DNA of 64,000 bases from Candidatus Coatesiibacteriota bacterium (lineage in GTDB: Bacteria; RBG-13-66-14; B26-G2; JAUVZD01). Position numbers and translations under genes: made by a program. The stretch spans positions 1-64,000 of the forward strand of contig JAUVZD010000011.1 in the NCBI GenBank assembly GCA_030602715.1, read 5' to 3'. Positions within the stretch are counted from its first letter, which is position 1; every line of letters begins with the position of its first letter. Below, in pieces: positions 1 through 9,924 of this stretch. The notes below the pieces were generated by a model. That model was given only the letters and a program-made list of their open reading frames with translations, was not told the origin of the DNA and made no database searches.

Positions 1-120
1 CCCCTTCTTGGATAACACATAAGTCATCGCAGATGTCAATGTGGTCTTGCCATGATCAACATGACCTATCGTTCCCACATTCACATGGGGCTTGGTGCGC
101 TCATACTTCTTCTTGGACAT
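1..120 (-). CDS. tuf: Elongation factor Tu, N-terminal fragment (cut by window edge)
   Basis: The reverse complement gives about 40 residues beginning [20 protein letters not shown] and continuing with the G1 P-loop GHVDHGKTT, the diagnostic N-terminus of EF-Tu. EF-Tu delivers aminoacyl-tRNA to the ribosome in the cytoplasm. The ATG at 120 has an AAAGGAG ribosome-binding site nine bases upstream. It is the last visible gene of the rpoC-rpsL-rpsG-fusA-tuf cluster, 89 nt after fusA, and is presumably co-transcribed. The rest lies outside the window. The ORF track does not list it because it is partial. Confidence 0.97.
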   Translation of the reverse strand, partial: MSKKKYERTKPHVNVGTIGHVDHGKTTLTSAMTYVLSKKG

Positions 121-209
121 CACTCTCTCCTTTGAGAAACACCTGAAATTTATTCACAAAGAAATATCTTCACTCGTTTATTTCAAATACCGCTTCCCGC
201 TAAAAAGCA

Positions 210-2327
210 TCAACCTGTGGGCATCCCCTTTATGGATATTACCCGACCCGTGGAACGGGATATTATCTTGCTCACAATCTGTTTCGGAACCTCATCGTAA
301 GTAAAAAATTCCATGGTAAAAATAGCCCTACCCTGAGTGCGGCTACGCAGACTGGTGGCGTAGCCGAAAGTCTCCGCCAAAGGGACGATTGCGGTTATCG
401 TCTGGGCGTCGGTGCGCCGCTTCATACCCCGGATATCAGCTCTGCGACTGCCAAAATCTCCCATAACATCACCCACGAAATCTTCCGGGGTGATCACCAC
501 CACCTTCATCACCGGCTCAAGTAGTATCGGTCGGGCTTTCTCCATAGCGTCACGAAAAGCCATTGAGGCGGCGATCTTAAAAGCGATATCAGAGGAATCC
601 ACCTGATGATAGGAACCGCTGACACAGGTTGCCTTGACATCCACCACCGGATAACTAGCCAGTATTCCCGCCCCGGTGGCGTCAATCAAACCCTGTCTTA
701 CAGCAGGGATAAACTCACGGCGAATCTGCTCCGCAGAAGCCTTATTCTCAAACTCAAATCCCAAGCCCCGACTGAGCGGGGAGAGTTCTATCTCCACATG
801 ACCATACTGCCCCCTGCCGCCGGACTGACGGATAAACTTGCCCTCTCCAACACCTACAGCGGATACAGTCTCTTTGTAGGCGACCATCGGGTTGCTCACA
901 TCCGCCTGCACCTTGAACTCCCTGAACATCCGGTCCACCAATATCTCCAGGTGGAGCTCCCCCATCCCGGAGATAATAGTCTGTCCGGTGGACTCATCAA
1001 CCTTGACCAGGAATGTGGGGTCCTCCTCGGCAAGCTGAGAAAGCGCCTGGTTCAACTTGACCTCATCAGCCTGGCTCTTCGGCTCAATCGCCACAGAGAT
1101 AACCGGCTCGGGAAAGACGATGGACTCAAGGAGAATATGCTCCTTCTCATCGCATAGGGTATCTCCCGTAGTGGTCTGCTTCAGCCCCAACACAGCGCCG
1201 ATGTTACCTGCCTTTATGCTGGGCACCTCCTTGCGGTCGTTGGCATGCATCTCCAACAACCTTCCTATCCGCTCCTTGCTCTTCTTGGTGGAATTGTAAA
1301 CCAAACTACCGCCCGACAGCACCCCGGAATACACCCGCACATATACCAGCTTACCTACGAAAGGATCCAAGGCTATCTTGAAAGCCAGGGCGGATAACGG
1401 TTCATCGTTATCCGGGTATCGTTTTATCATCTCACCACTTCGGGGTTCCTCCCCCTCAATGGGAGGCACATCCAGGGGGGAGGGAAGATAATAAACGATG
1501 GCGTCCAGGAGGGGATGGATGCTTATATTCCTCAATGCTGAACCGCAAATGACCGGAACAAGCTTAGCCTTAATAGTAGCCCTGTGCAAAGCGGCGATGA
1601 GTTGTTCAGTAGTAGGTTCCTGACCATTTAGATAAAGCTCCATAGCTTCTTCATCAACCTCCGCCACTTTTTCAAATATCTCCCGCCTGCGCTGCAGAAC
1701 CTGCTCATCATAATAGGTGGGCACTTCCAGGGCTTCATACTTTGCCCCCTCCACATCAACGGCGTATATCAGAACCTGCATATTTATTACATCTATAACC
1801 CCCCGAAAATGCTCCTCCACACCGTAAGGGATGCACACAGCCACTGCGTTGGCTCCCAACATCTCTCGCATCTGTTTGATCACATTATCGTAGTCAGCCC
1901 CTATGCGGTCCATTTTGTTTACAAAGGCTATGCGAGGGATGTTGTAGCTGTCCGCCTGCCTCCATACAGTCTCAGTCTGCGGTTCCACTCCGCCGACACC
2001 GCAGAAGACAGCCACAGCACCATCCAAAACGCGCAGGCTCCGTTCCACCTCCACGGTAAAATCCACATGACCCGGGGTATCTATCAGGTTGACACGGTGC
2101 TTCTTCCACGAGAAGGTAGTCGCCGCAGAGGTTATAGTAATCCCCCGCTCCTTCTCCTGAGCCATCCAATCCATCTCCGCAGTGCCCTCATCCACCTCAC
2201 CGATCCGGTAGCTCTTGCCAGTATAATAGAGTATGCGCTCGGTCAAAGTGGTTTTACCGGCATCAATATGGGCGATGATGCCGATGTTGCGGATATCCCT
2301 TTTTTGAATTTTCTTCTGTTTAGCCAT
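210..2327 (-). CDS. fusA: Elongation factor G
   Basis: A 705-residue translational GTPase that drives ribosome translocation. Visible motifs are G1 AHIDAGKTT, the G2/switch region [10 protein letters not shown]3 DTPGHVDF and G4 NKMDR, followed by the usual domains II to V for a full-length EF-G. The track opens the ORF 29 codons earlier. I place the start at the ATG of MAKQKKIQK because this is the family N-terminus and GGGGGC lies just upstream. It follows rpsG after about 200 nt and precedes tuf, the conserved str-operon order. Confidence 0.97.
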   Translation of the reverse strand: MAKQKKIQKRDIRNIGIIAHIDAGKTTLTERILYYTGKSYRIGEVDEGTAEMDWMAQEKERGITITSAATTFSWKKHRVNLIDTPGHVDFTVEVERSLRVLDGAVAVFCGVGGVEPQTETVWRQADSYNIPRIAFVNKMDRIGADYDNVIKQMREMLGANAVAVCIPYGVEEHFRGVIDVINMQVLIYAVDVEGAKYEALEVPTYYDEQVLQRRREIFEKVAEVDEEAMELYLNGQEPTTEQLIAALHRATIKAKLVPVICGSALRNISIHPLLDAIVYYLPSPLDVPPIEGEEPRSGEMIKRYPDNDEPLSALAFKIALDPFVGKLVYVRVYSGVLSGGSLVYNSTKKSKERIGRLLEMHANDRKEVPSIKAGNIGAVLGLKQTTTGDTLCDEKEHILLESIVFPEPVISVAIEPKSQADEVKLNQALSQLAEEDPTFLVKVDESTGQTIISGMGELHLEILVDRMFREFKVQADVSNPMVAYKETVSAVGVGEGKFIRQSGGRGQYGHVEIELSPLSRGLGFEFENKASAEQIRREFIPAVRQGLIDATGAGILASYPVVDVKATCVSGSYHQVDSSDIAFKIAASMAFRDAMEKARPILLEPVMKVVVITPEDFVGDVMGDFGSRRADIRGMKRRTDAQTITAIVPLAETFGYATSLRSRTQGRAIFTMEFFTYDEVPKQIVSKIISRSTGRVISIKGMPTG

Positions 2328-2528
2328 CGCTTTGCCCCCATCCGGGGGTCGTCCGTGGAGGGAAAATGCTTCCTCCCCAGATTCTTGCCACCCACCTATT
2401 TCCCTTGTTAACACAAAGGTGATACGAAACCCCGACCTCTTTGATTAAAGAATCAATACCAGTAAATGAACATAATACTCCCCCCGCTCTGCAAGATTGT
2501 TGAGATATAGTTGTAGTGGGGGGAGGAT

Positions 2529-2999
2529 CTACCAACCGTAATGGGCAAAGGCTTTGTTTGCCTCCGCCATTCGGCGGGTGTCCTCCTTCTTCTTTATGGT
2601 GGCTCCTATGTTATTGGAAGCGTCGAGGAGCTCGCCAGCCAGCTTCTCTTGCATGGTTTTCTCACCCCGGAGACGGGCGAAGTTGATCATCCAACGGATG
2701 GCTAGGGCGCTCTGCCGGTCCTTACGGACCTCTATGGGCACTTGATAGGTAGCTCCACCGACACGCCTGGACTTGACCTCCAATATCGGTCTTGCGTTGT
2801 TCAAAGCACTCTGGAAAACCTCCAAGGGGTCCTTTCCAGTCTTCTTGGCTATGATATCCATCGCTTCATAGAAGATTCGCTCAGCCAGTGACCTCTTTCC
2901 CCATCTCATCAAGTTGTGAATGAATCTGGCAACTAAAACACTGTTGTATTTATTGTCAAGCGAAATCTCCCTCTTTACCACCTTACCGGATCTGGGCAA
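2529..2999 (-). CDS. rpsG: 30S ribosomal protein S7
   Basis: A 156-residue S7, the usual family length. It binds the 3' major domain of 16S rRNA, nucleates head assembly and contacts the E-site tRNA. The sequence opens MPRSGKVVKREI and contains the conserved segments GGATYQVPIEVR and EDTRRMAEANKAFAHY. The start codon is TTG, placed behind an AGAGGTGAG ribosome-binding site. It lies between rpsL (about 150 nt upstream) and fusA. In other bacteria S7 is the translational repressor of this operon; no S7-binding structure was identified here. Confidence 0.96.
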   Translation of the reverse strand: MPRSGKVVKREISLDNKYNSVLVARFIHNLMRWGKRSLAERIFYEAMDIIAKKTGKDPLEVFQSALNNARPILEVKSRRVGGATYQVPIEVRKDRQSALAIRWMINFARLRGEKTMQEKLAGELLDASNNIGATIKKKEDTRRMAEANKAFAHYGW

Positions 3000-3150
3000 T
3001 CTATCTCACCTCTTTTGAAATTACCGATTCGCTGGATTCACCAGATTGGGCATAGTAACACAACCATAAATATTACTGCAAGCGTAATTTCTACATTCTC
3101 CCCTCCAACCACCCGTACAACCCCCTTCAGGTAACCCCTGCATAAGCCCA

Positions 3151-3522
3151 TCATTTGGGGCGCTTGGTGCCGTATTTTGAACGACCCTTCTTACGGTCAT
3201 CCACACCCAAGCAATCCAGAGTTCCCCTGATGACACGATAGCGCACCCCGGGAAGGTCCTTCACTCTGCCCCCACGAATCAAGACGATGGAGTGTTCCTG
3301 CAGGTTATGTCCGATGCCGGGGATGTAAGTGGTTACCTCAATGCCGTTGGTCAAGCGAACCCGGGCTACTTTTCGCAGGGCAGAGTTGGGTTTCTTGGGG
3401 GTAATCGTCCACACTCTGGTGCAAACGCCACGCTTTTGGGGGCACCGGGACATAGCCGGAGTTTTTGTCTTCTTTTTCGGCTTCTTGCGCCCCTTGCGGA
3501 CTAGCTGGTTTATAGTGGGCAA
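3151..3522 (-). CDS. rpsL: 30S ribosomal protein S12, TTG start
   Basis: S12, 123 residues, a decoding-centre protein of the small subunit. Signature segments are [11 protein letters not shown] at the N-terminus, [15 protein letters not shown] (carrying Lys43, the streptomycin-sensitive residue) and [12 protein letters not shown] (carrying the Asp that is methylthiolated in other bacteria). The track starts it 19 codons early with a non-homologous extension. The real start is TTG at 3522, five bases after AAAGGAG, which gives the family N-terminus. It lies 43 nt downstream of rpoC. Confidence 0.95.
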   Translation of the reverse strand: MPTINQLVRKGRKKPKKKTKTPAMSRCPQKRGVCTRVWTITPKKPNSALRKVARVRLTNGIEVTTYIPGIGHNLQEHSIVLIRGGRVKDLPGVRYRVIRGTLDCLGVDDRKKGRSKYGTKRPK

Positions 3523-3565
3523 ATATTCTCCTTTGCTTTTGTCGCCCTGAAATCTATAAGAACCC

Positions 3566-6500
3566 TCAATTACTCCCATCCTTCTCTGCTGAGGCTTCCG
3601 CTGGTTCTGGCTCTTCAGCCTCCACCTTCTCAGCTACCCTCTTGCGCTCTACCAGCTCGGCGGCAAGCGCAGTCTGGAACTTCTCCCGGTCCACAATTCC
3701 AGTGCCTGCGGGGATGAGATGACCCATGATTACATTTTCCTTCAAGCCGACCAGCTCATCCTTTCTACCGGCAACGGCAGCCTCAGTGAGCACTCGGGTC
3801 GTCTCCTGAAAAGAGGCGGCGCTGATAAACGAACCCGTGGACAGGCTGGCTTTGGTTATACCCTGTAAAATTGGACGTGCTGTGGCTGGACGCTTCTTCG
3901 CCTTAATCAGGCGCTCGTTCTCCTCACGGAAAGTGAACCTGTCCACATCTTGCTCGGGGAGAAAATCGCTGTCGCCGGGATCATCTATCTTCACCTTGCG
4001 CAACATCTTGCGCACGATGACCTCCATGTGCTTGTCGGATATATGCACCCCCTGCAGGCGATAGACCTCCTGTATCTCGTTTACTAAATACTCCTGAACT
4101 TCTTTGTCCCCCTTTACTCGCAGAATGTCATGGGGGTCTATGGAGCCCTCACAGAGCTGTTGTCCGGCGGAGACATAATCTCCGCTCTGAACCTTGACGT
4201 GCTTGCCCTGGGGGATGAGATACTCCCTATCCTCCACCTCACCGTGGACGATAATCTTCCGCTTACCCTTGGTGAAACCACCAAACTCAACCTCACCATC
4301 AATCTCGGAGATGGTTGCCGGGTCCTTCGGTCGACGAGCCTCAAAAAGCTCCGCCACCCTTGGCAGACCGCCGGTAATATCCCTAGTCTTGCCTATCTCC
4401 CGGGGTATCTTGACCAATGTATCTCCCCCCCGCACCTTGTCTCCATCTCGAACCATCAGATATGCACCGGTGGGCACATCATACTCCACCACTTTCTCCT
4501 TATTCTTCTCTTTAAACACCACAGCTATGGTAGGATGGAGTTTCTTCTCCCGATGTTCTATAATTACCCTCTGCCTCTTACCGGCGGAGTCAACCTCCTC
4601 CCGCATGGTCACGCCCTCATCAATATCCACGAAACGAACAGTCCCGTTGACATCGGTCAAAATCTGTTCGGAGTAGGGGTCCCAGTGATATATGGGCTCC
4701 CCACGATGCAAAAACTGACCGTCCTCCACCAACGGTATGGAGCCATAGGGAATGGTATAACGCACCCGCTCACGCCCCTCGTCATCATACTGCACAATCT
4801 CACCGTTGCGAGAGACCACCACTTTCTCACCACTCTGGCGGGTCATATAGCGCACCCGCTCAAATACCACCTTTCCGTCGGATTTGACCTTGATAACGGA
4901 CTGCTCAACGATACGGCTGGCGGTCCCGCCGATATGGAAAGTGCGCAAGGTCAACTGGGTACCCGGCTCTCCGATAGACTGGGCGGCGATGACCCCTATC
5001 GCCTCTCCTCTATTGATCAATTCGCCGGTGGCAAGGTTACGCCCATAGCAGAGGGCACAAACCCCCCGTTTGGTCTCACAGGTCAGTACCGAGCGAATGC
5101 GCACCCTACGCACCCCTTCATCCTCAATCAACTGTGCGGTGTCTTCATCCAATAGAGTATTGGCTTTTGCCAACACCTCACCGGTTATGGGATGATAGAT
5201 ATCCTCCAGGCATACTCTGCCCAAAATACGGTCGCGCAGAGATTCAATTATCTCCTCCCCCTCCTTCAGAGCCTCCACATCAATACCCATCAAGGTGCCG
5301 CAGTCATCCTCCACCACGATGAGGTCATGAGCCACATCCACCAGCCGGCGGGTGAGATAGCCGGCGTCGGCGGTCTTCAGGGCGGTATCCGCCAATCCCT
5401 TGCGACCACCATGGGTGGAGATGAAATACTCCTGCACGGTCAAACCCTCACGGAAGTTGGCGATAATCGGCGATTCAATGATCTCCCCCACCTGCCCGGT
5501 GATCTTCTTCTGCGGTTTGCTCATCAGCCCACGCATACCAGCCATCTGGCGTATCTGGGTTTTGCTGGCTCTGGCACCGGAATCAGCCATCATAAAGACC
5601 GAGTTGAAGCCCTGAACATCGCTGGAAAGGATATCCATCATACGGTCAGCCACATCATCGGTGGTCTGGGTCCAGATATCTATCACCTTGTTATACCGCT
5701 CACCCTCGGTTATGGACTCCTGCTTATACATCTTCTCCACTGAAGCCACCTCTTTGCGGGCTTCACCGATGAGTTCAAGTTTCTCCTCAGGTACCCTTAT
5801 ATCATCAATACATATGGAGATACCGTAAATGGTGGCATATAAGAAACCGGCGTCCTTTAATTTATCCAGAAAAATAACCGTCTTCTCATTTCCCAACCGC
5901 TTATAAGATTCCGCCACCACTGCGGACAGTGACTTCTTGTCCAGAGTCTTATTAACGAAACGCAGCTCGGAAGGGAGCATCTTGTTGAAGATGATTCGTC
6001 CTATCGTGGTGTCTATCATCTCCCCATTGAAACGCACCTCTATCTTAGCGTTCCGCCCCACCACACCGTGCTGGTAAGCGGTGATGGCATCATCAAGGTC
6101 GGCGAATATCATCCCCTCGCCCAACTCCCCAGTTCTGGGCTTGGTAAGCACATAACATCCCAGAATGATATCTCGGCTGGGGGTTGCCAGGGGATTACCC
6201 TGGGCGGGAGAGAGAATGTTGCGGGTGGACATCATCAGGATGCGGGACTCCAACTGCGCCTCAACCGATATGGGCACATGCACCGCCATCTGGTCCCCAT
6301 CAAAGTCAGCGTTAAAAGCGGCACAGACCAGGGGATGGATGGTGATGGCGTTCCCCTCAATGAGCAACGGCTGAAAGGCTTGGATACCCAGACGATGCAG
6401 GGTGGGAGCACGATTCAACAGCACTGGATGGTCCTTGATAACCTCGTCCAGGGTATCCCACACCTCCGGGCGCACCTGCTCCACCAACCGTTTGGCGCTC

Positions 6501-7747
6501 TTTGTAGTATGGACGAAGCCCTTCTCTTCCAACCTCTGGATGATGAAAGGCTTAAACAGTTCCAGAGCCATCTTCTTGGGCAGGCCACACTGATGAAGTT
6601 TCATATCCGGTCCCACAACGATGACCGCCCGACCGGAGTAGTCCACCCGCTTTCCCAGAAGGTTCTGGCGAAAACGACCCAGCTTACCCTTAAGGGAGTC
6701 GGAAAGGCTCTTCAAAGGGCGATTGCCCACCCCCTTGACGGTATATCCTCGCCGACCGTTGTCCAGAAGGGCATCCACCGCCTCCTGAAGCATCCGCTTC
6801 TCGTTTTTGAGGATGACATTAGGCGCCCTAAGTTCCATTAACTTCTTCAAGCGATTGTTGCGGTTGATAACCGTTCGGTACAGGTCGTTCAGGTCTGAGG
6901 TGGCGAAGCGACCTCCGTCAAGGGGAACCAGGGGACGCAGGTCCGGAGGTAGCACCGGCAGCACATCCAGTATCATCCACTCCGGGTGGTTGCCGCTGCC
7001 CAGGAAGTTCTCCACCTCGGACAGGCGTCTTATTAGAGTCTTTCGTTTCTGGATGCCGGTTTCAGTCTCCAGTTGCGCCTTCATCGCGGTGGAGAGCTCC
7101 TCCAGTTCCAACTCCTCCAAGAGCTCCTTGACCGCCTCTGCGCCCATCCCGGCCTTAAACTCGGCGCCAGCCTTCTCCTGCAGACGCTGATACTGCTCCT
7201 CGGTCAGCAATTGATACTTACTCAGACCGGTTATCTCCTCATCCCCGGGGTCAATGACGACATAGGCGGCATAATAGACGACCTTCTCCAAGTCACGAGA
7301 GGAGATGCCCAAAATCATCGCCACCCGATTGGGAGTTCCTTTGACGAACCAGATATGGGAACAGGGACTCACCAGGTGAATGTGGCCCATTCGCTCCCTA
7401 CGGACCCGGGATTCGGTAACTTCCACTCCACAGCGGTCACAAGTGATACCCCGGTTCTTGATGCGTTTATACTTTCCGCAGTAACACTCCCAATCCTTGG
7501 TAGGACCGAAGATGCGTTCACAGAAGAGACCGTCCCTCTCCGGCTTGAAGGTTCTATAGTTTATAGTCTCCGCTTTCTTTACCTCTCCGTAGGACCAGGA
7601 GAGGATTTTTTCCGGCGAGGCTATCTTTATGGTTATGTCGGAAAAATCGGGGTGCTCGCCGCTATCCAAATGGAATAGGCTTCTAACCAGAGGTAACACC
7701 TCCAAAGGATAAATAGACACAAACTCCCCATTCCACCCCAAAACCAA
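3566..7747 (-). CDS. rpoC: DNA-directed RNA polymerase beta' subunit
   Basis: A protein of about 1390 residues, the beta' subunit of RNA polymerase. Visible are the N-terminal zinc site [15 protein letters not shown], the catalytic magnesium loop NADFDGDQM, the second zinc site [14 protein letters not shown], the trigger-loop/bridge-helix region and a C-terminal extension ending in an acidic tail. The start is unresolved. The listed TTG lies inside a predicted leader hairpin, and homology begins only around [11 protein letters not shown] (residue 39), so a downstream GTG or TTG is likely. It is the first gene of the operon. Unusually, no rpoB precedes it; the upstream neighbour is a divergent exported-protein gene. 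Confidence 0.97.
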   Translation of the reverse strand: MVLGWNGEFVSIYPLEVLPLVRSLFHLDSGEHPDFSDITIKIASPEKILSWSYGEVKKAETINYRTFKPERDGLFCERIFGPTKDWECYCGKYKRIKNRGITCDRCGVEVTESRVRRERMGHIHLVSPCSHIWFVKGTPNRVAMILGISSRDLEKVVYYAAYVVIDPGDEEITGLSKYQLLTEEQYQRLQEKAGAEFKAGMGAEAVKELLEELELEELSTAMKAQLETETGIQKRKTLIRRLSEVENFLGSGNHPEWMILDVLPVLPPDLRPLVPLDGGRFATSDLNDLYRTVINRNNRLKKLMELRAPNVILKNEKRMLQEAVDALLDNGRRGYTVKGVGNRPLKSLSDSLKGKLGRFRQNLLGKRVDYSGRAVIVVGPDMKLHQCGLPKKMALELFKPFIIQRLEEKGFVHTTKSAKRLVEQVRPEVWDTLDEVIKDHPVLLNRAPTLHRLGIQAFQPLLIEGNAITIHPLVCAAFNADFDGDQMAVHVPISVEAQLESRILMMSTRNILSPAQGNPLATPSRDIILGCYVLTKPRTGELGEGMIFADLDDAITAYQHGVVGRNAKIEVRFNGEMIDTTIGRIIFNKMLPSELRFVNKTLDKKSLSAVVAESYKRLGNEKTVIFLDKLKDAGFLYATIYGISICIDDIRVPEEKLELIGEARKEVASVEKMYKQESITEGERYNKVIDIWTQTTDDVADRMMDILSSDVQGFNSVFMMADSGARASKTQIRQMAGMRGLMSKPQKKITGQVGEIIESPIIANFREGLTVQEYFISTHGGRKGLADTALKTADAGYLTRRLVDVAHDLIVVEDDCGTLMGIDVEALKEGEEIIESLRDRILGRVCLEDIYHPITGEVLAKANTLLDEDTAQLIEDEGVRRVRIRSVLTCETKRGVCALCYGRNLATGELINRGEAIGVIAAQSIGEPGTQLTLRTFHIGGTASRIVEQSVIKVKSDGKVVFERVRYMTRQSGEKVVVSRNGEIVQYDDEGRERVRYTIPYGSIPLVEDGQFLHRGEPIYHWDPYSEQILTDVNGTVRFVDIDEGVTMREEVDSAGKRQRVIIEHREKKLHPTIAVVFKEKNKEKVVEYDVPTGAYLMVRDGDKVRGGDTLVKIPREIGKTRDITGGLPRVAELFEARRPKDPATISEIDGEVEFGGFTKGKRKIIVHGEVEDREYLIPQGKHVKVQSGDYVSAGQQLCEGSIDPHDILRVKGDKEVQEYLVNEIQEVYRLQGVHISDKHMEVIVRKMLRKVKIDDPGDSDFLPEQDVDRFTFREENERLIKAKKRPATARPILQGITKASLSTGSFISAASFQETTRVLTEAAVAGRKDELVGLKENVIMGHLIPAGTGIVDREKFQTALAAELVERKRVAEKVEAEEPEPAEASAEKDGSN

Positions 7748-7762
7748 GTTAAAATGGGGTGG
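7733..7762 (-). promoter_or_regulatory. Hairpin in the rpoC leader
   Basis: On the minus strand CCACCCCA and TGGGGTGG form an 8-bp perfect stem with a 14-nt loop. It begins only a few bases after the predicted transcription start and ends before any well-placed start codon. It could mask or expose the rpoC initiation region, but no regulatory role is shown. Confidence 0.45.
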
Positions 7763-7774
7763 CTTTAAAAACTT

Positions 7775-7807
7775 ATTATACTAACACTTCAATCTACAAC
7801 TTGTCAA
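7775..7807 (-). promoter_or_regulatory. Promoter-like elements upstream of rpoC
   Basis: The minus strand carries perfect TTGACA (7807-7802) and perfect TATAAT (7780-7775). They are separated by 21 nt, longer than the usual 16-18, so the -10 may work largely on its own. It indicates that rpoC heads its own transcript here. Confidence 0.6.
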
Positions 7808-7889
7808 GTGCTTCCAGCTGTTTTTTGCGAATTTTTTTCTACCCCTGCTTTTATGTATGCTATCATACCTACAAACCAAGGAGTTAACT

Positions 7890-8342
7890 ATGAGAACATC
7901 TTGTCTACTCACTGCCTCACTTATCCTCTTCCTTTCCTCATTATCCACCAGTATCTGTCGGGCTACCTGGACTGTGGATAATGTGATTGAGGATATAGTG
8001 GCGCCGGAAGGAATAAAATTAATCTACTGGTGCGATTCCGATCTAGCAGATACCTCGCCCGGGGATGCCATCTGGCAGAAACTTCTTACCGACTTCGGCT
8101 CAAGGGTGGATTCTACCTTTAAAGTTGATCTGGCGGACACCTTTGGTAAGTATTCAAGGGGGGAGATTTTAGAATATACCCACCTTAGGGAGATTCCCAA
8201 CTTCGACCTGCTGTGGGGGGACTTCTCCGACGAGCAAACCTACCTGCGCATCACCAATCCCCCAACTCTGGAGGAGCTGGATTCACTCTATCCCTTGATA
8301 TATGAGGGGATAGACCAGATGTTGAAAGCCCTGGGAAGATAA
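7890..8342 (+). CDS. Exported protein of unknown function
   Basis: About 150 residues. The ATG at 7890 follows AAGGAG by seven bases and begins a clear signal peptide (MRTSCLLTASLILFLSS, cleavage probably after CRA). The mature part is acidic and soluble, with no family I recognise. The track starts it 11 codons early. An extended -10, TGCTATCAT (7858-7866), lies just upstream. It diverges from rpoC, occupying the place where rpoB is expected in most genomes. Presumably periplasmic or extracellular. Confidence 0.75.
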   Translation: MRTSCLLTASLILFLSSLSTSICRATWTVDNVIEDIVAPEGIKLIYWCDSDLADTSPGDAIWQKLLTDFGSRVDSTFKVDLADTFGKYSRGEILEYTHLREIPNFDLLWGDFSDEQTYLRITNPPTLEELDSLYPLIYEGIDQMLKALGR

Positions 8343-8497
8343 TCCCCATAAAATTACTACCACAGATACTATCACCGCTATTTACGAGAACTATACGAAA
8401 AAAGGGTACCGCTTTCGCCCATCCCTTATTCTTTTTCAAGCTCTTCATTCCAGGCATTGTCCATCTCAGAAGAGCTGGAGCAGAAAACCCTATGAGC

Positions 8498-8944
8498 CTA
8501 ATATCCCTCTCTGTTAGCCTTTTCTAGACCGACCACCAATGATTCCAGCGACTCCAATAACTGCCCATGCTTGCTTGCAGGTATGGAGCTCATCACCTTC
8601 TTGTAGTAGTCCTTGGAGCAGAGGCTGAGTTTGTCGGCAATTTCATCTCCCTTGGGGGTCAACTTGACCCACAGCCTGCGTCTATCAGCCGGGTCGCTCT
8701 TTCTTTTTACATATTTCCCTTCCACCAAGGAATCTACCAGGCGGGTGATGCGGCTGGCGGCAACATCCATCTTACGGGCAATACTACCGATGGTCATGTG
8801 ACCGCTAACCAGCAATACTAATAGCAGTCGGCTCTCAGCCGGACTCAAAGTTACCCTCTTGGAGATGGACTCATCCTTCGCTTTAAAGTTCTGAGCCAAG
8901 ACGCAGAGTAACTCCTCCATTCTCTTTCTCTCTTCTTTTTCCAT
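8498..8944 (-). CDS. MarR-family transcriptional regulator
   Basis: 148 residues with the MarR winged helix-turn-helix layout: the recognition region MTIGSIARKMDVAASRITRLVDSL (about residues 50-73), then the wing KRKSDPADRRRLWVKLTPKG (about 79-98), flanked by dimerisation helices. MarR proteins usually repress adjacent genes and release DNA on ligand binding. The ribosome-binding site GGAAGGAG precedes the ATG. Its target is not evident: the neighbours are two small exported-protein genes on the other strand. Confidence 0.88.
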   Translation of the reverse strand: MEKEERKRMEELLCVLAQNFKAKDESISKRVTLSPAESRLLLVLLVSGHMTIGSIARKMDVAASRITRLVDSLVEGKYVKRKSDPADRRRLWVKLTPKGDEIADKLSLCSKDYYKKVMSSIPASKHGQLLESLESLVVGLEKANREGY

Positions 8945-9421
8945 AATCTCCTTCCCTACCCGATAATCTGGAACTACTTGATGTTTTCAATTGTTGCTTA
9001 CCGATAGTTACTCCCAGAAGACTTTATCTTACGCTATTTTTAATGTAAATTAAAACAAAAAAATTCCTCAAAGTCAAATATAAATCACACAAAAAATTAA
9101 ACCATATCTCACTTTCAAGAAGGTAAAAAAATAAGACCTTCCCGCTGAATTGACCGACCAAACTTTTAATCAAGAAGCACCGCAAGCTGGAACACCGGTC
9201 ATCAACTCCTTACCCATCACTAAACCACCAGCAGTCTGGAAACCAGTCCCCAACATTCGGAGTCTTCTTCAACCACGAAAGCCGACGCAGATGTCCTTGA
9301 TATTTCTTCAGTATCCTGATAAAATATTCCACCTGGATACCTAGCCCAGCCATTCAGAAAGGCAATACTTACAATAATTGAAGTAAAACATTCCACACCC
9401 ACAATCATTTAAGGAGCGGTT
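8945..9421. other. AT-rich intergenic region
   Basis: A 477-nt AT-rich gap between the MarR gene and the next plus-strand gene. The 64-codon ORF at 9150 has a TTG start, no ribosome-binding site and no family resemblance, and it runs through the promoter described below, so I do not call it. Apart from that promoter I see no structured element. Confidence 0.6.
9297..9325 (+). promoter_or_regulatory. Sigma-70-type promoter for the 9422 gene
   Basis: TTGATA (9297-9302), a 17-nt spacer and TAAAAT (9320-9325). It would give a leader of about 90 nt before the exported-protein gene at 9422. Confidence 0.55.
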
Positions 9422-9775
9422 ATGGAGAAGAAACTATCATTTTTTATTATTTTGGGCGTCATCCTTCTGCCGGTATGCACGGCGGTTGCGGAGATAACTT
9501 ACCAGGGCCAGGACGGCATCACCATGGAGAATGCGGTGGTCATCCTGGGTGCGCCCAATGAGTTCGCCGGCGTAGAAGCTGAATACCAATGGCTGGAAAC
9601 GAAATTCGGTCCGGAAAACGAGGTGTGGAAGAGTGGAAATCAGGGGCTTATGAGCGACGAAGAAAAATGGTATGATGTGCTGGACATTGAATTTTTACAG
9701 GATGCCGACAGCTACCAGGCTGGCGATGTGGTGCAGTTCTACTTTGATATCACCGACTTCTTCGGGAAATGGTAG
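9422..9775 (+). CDS. Small exported protein of unknown function
   Basis: 117 residues. An AAGGAG ribosome-binding site precedes the ATG. Residues 1-23 form a signal peptide (MEKKLSFFIILGVILLPVCTAVA). The remaining 94 residues are acidic, aromatic-rich and probably beta-structured. I recognise no family. It is monocistronic, with its own promoter and a terminator 57 nt downstream. Confidence 0.72.
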   Translation: MEKKLSFFIILGVILLPVCTAVAEITYQGQDGITMENAVVILGAPNEFAGVEAEYQWLETKFGPENEVWKSGNQGLMSDEEKWYDVLDIEFLQDADSYQAGDVVQFYFDITDFFGKW

Positions 9776-9831
9776 GCACCAGCCGTCTTAGCTTTACAGA
9801 CAACGAGAGTGGGAAGAAGAGGGGGAAAAAC

Positions 9832-9866
9832 ACCGCCGGTCTTTGATCCGGCGGTTTATCTTTTAA
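9832..9866 (+). terminator. Rho-independent terminator after the 9422 gene
   Basis: ACCGCCGG/CCGGCGGT form an 8-bp perfect stem with an 8-nt loop, followed by TTTATCTTTT. It lies between two convergent genes. Confidence 0.8.
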
Positions 9867-9924
9867 GCCCAGAACAGCCTTCAATCACTCAGCTTTTTAC
9901 CCTATTACCCCAACACACCCGTCC

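Noticed and set aside
606-1157. 183-codon plus-strand ORF
   Set aside because: Antisense shadow of fusA, as are most long opposite-strand ORFs under highly conserved genes here.
4130-5155. 341-codon plus-strand ORF
   Set aside because: Antisense shadow of rpoC.
9150-9344. 64-codon plus-strand ORF in the AT-rich gap
   Set aside because: TTG start, no ribosome-binding site, no family resemblance, and it overlaps a good promoter for the gene at 9422.
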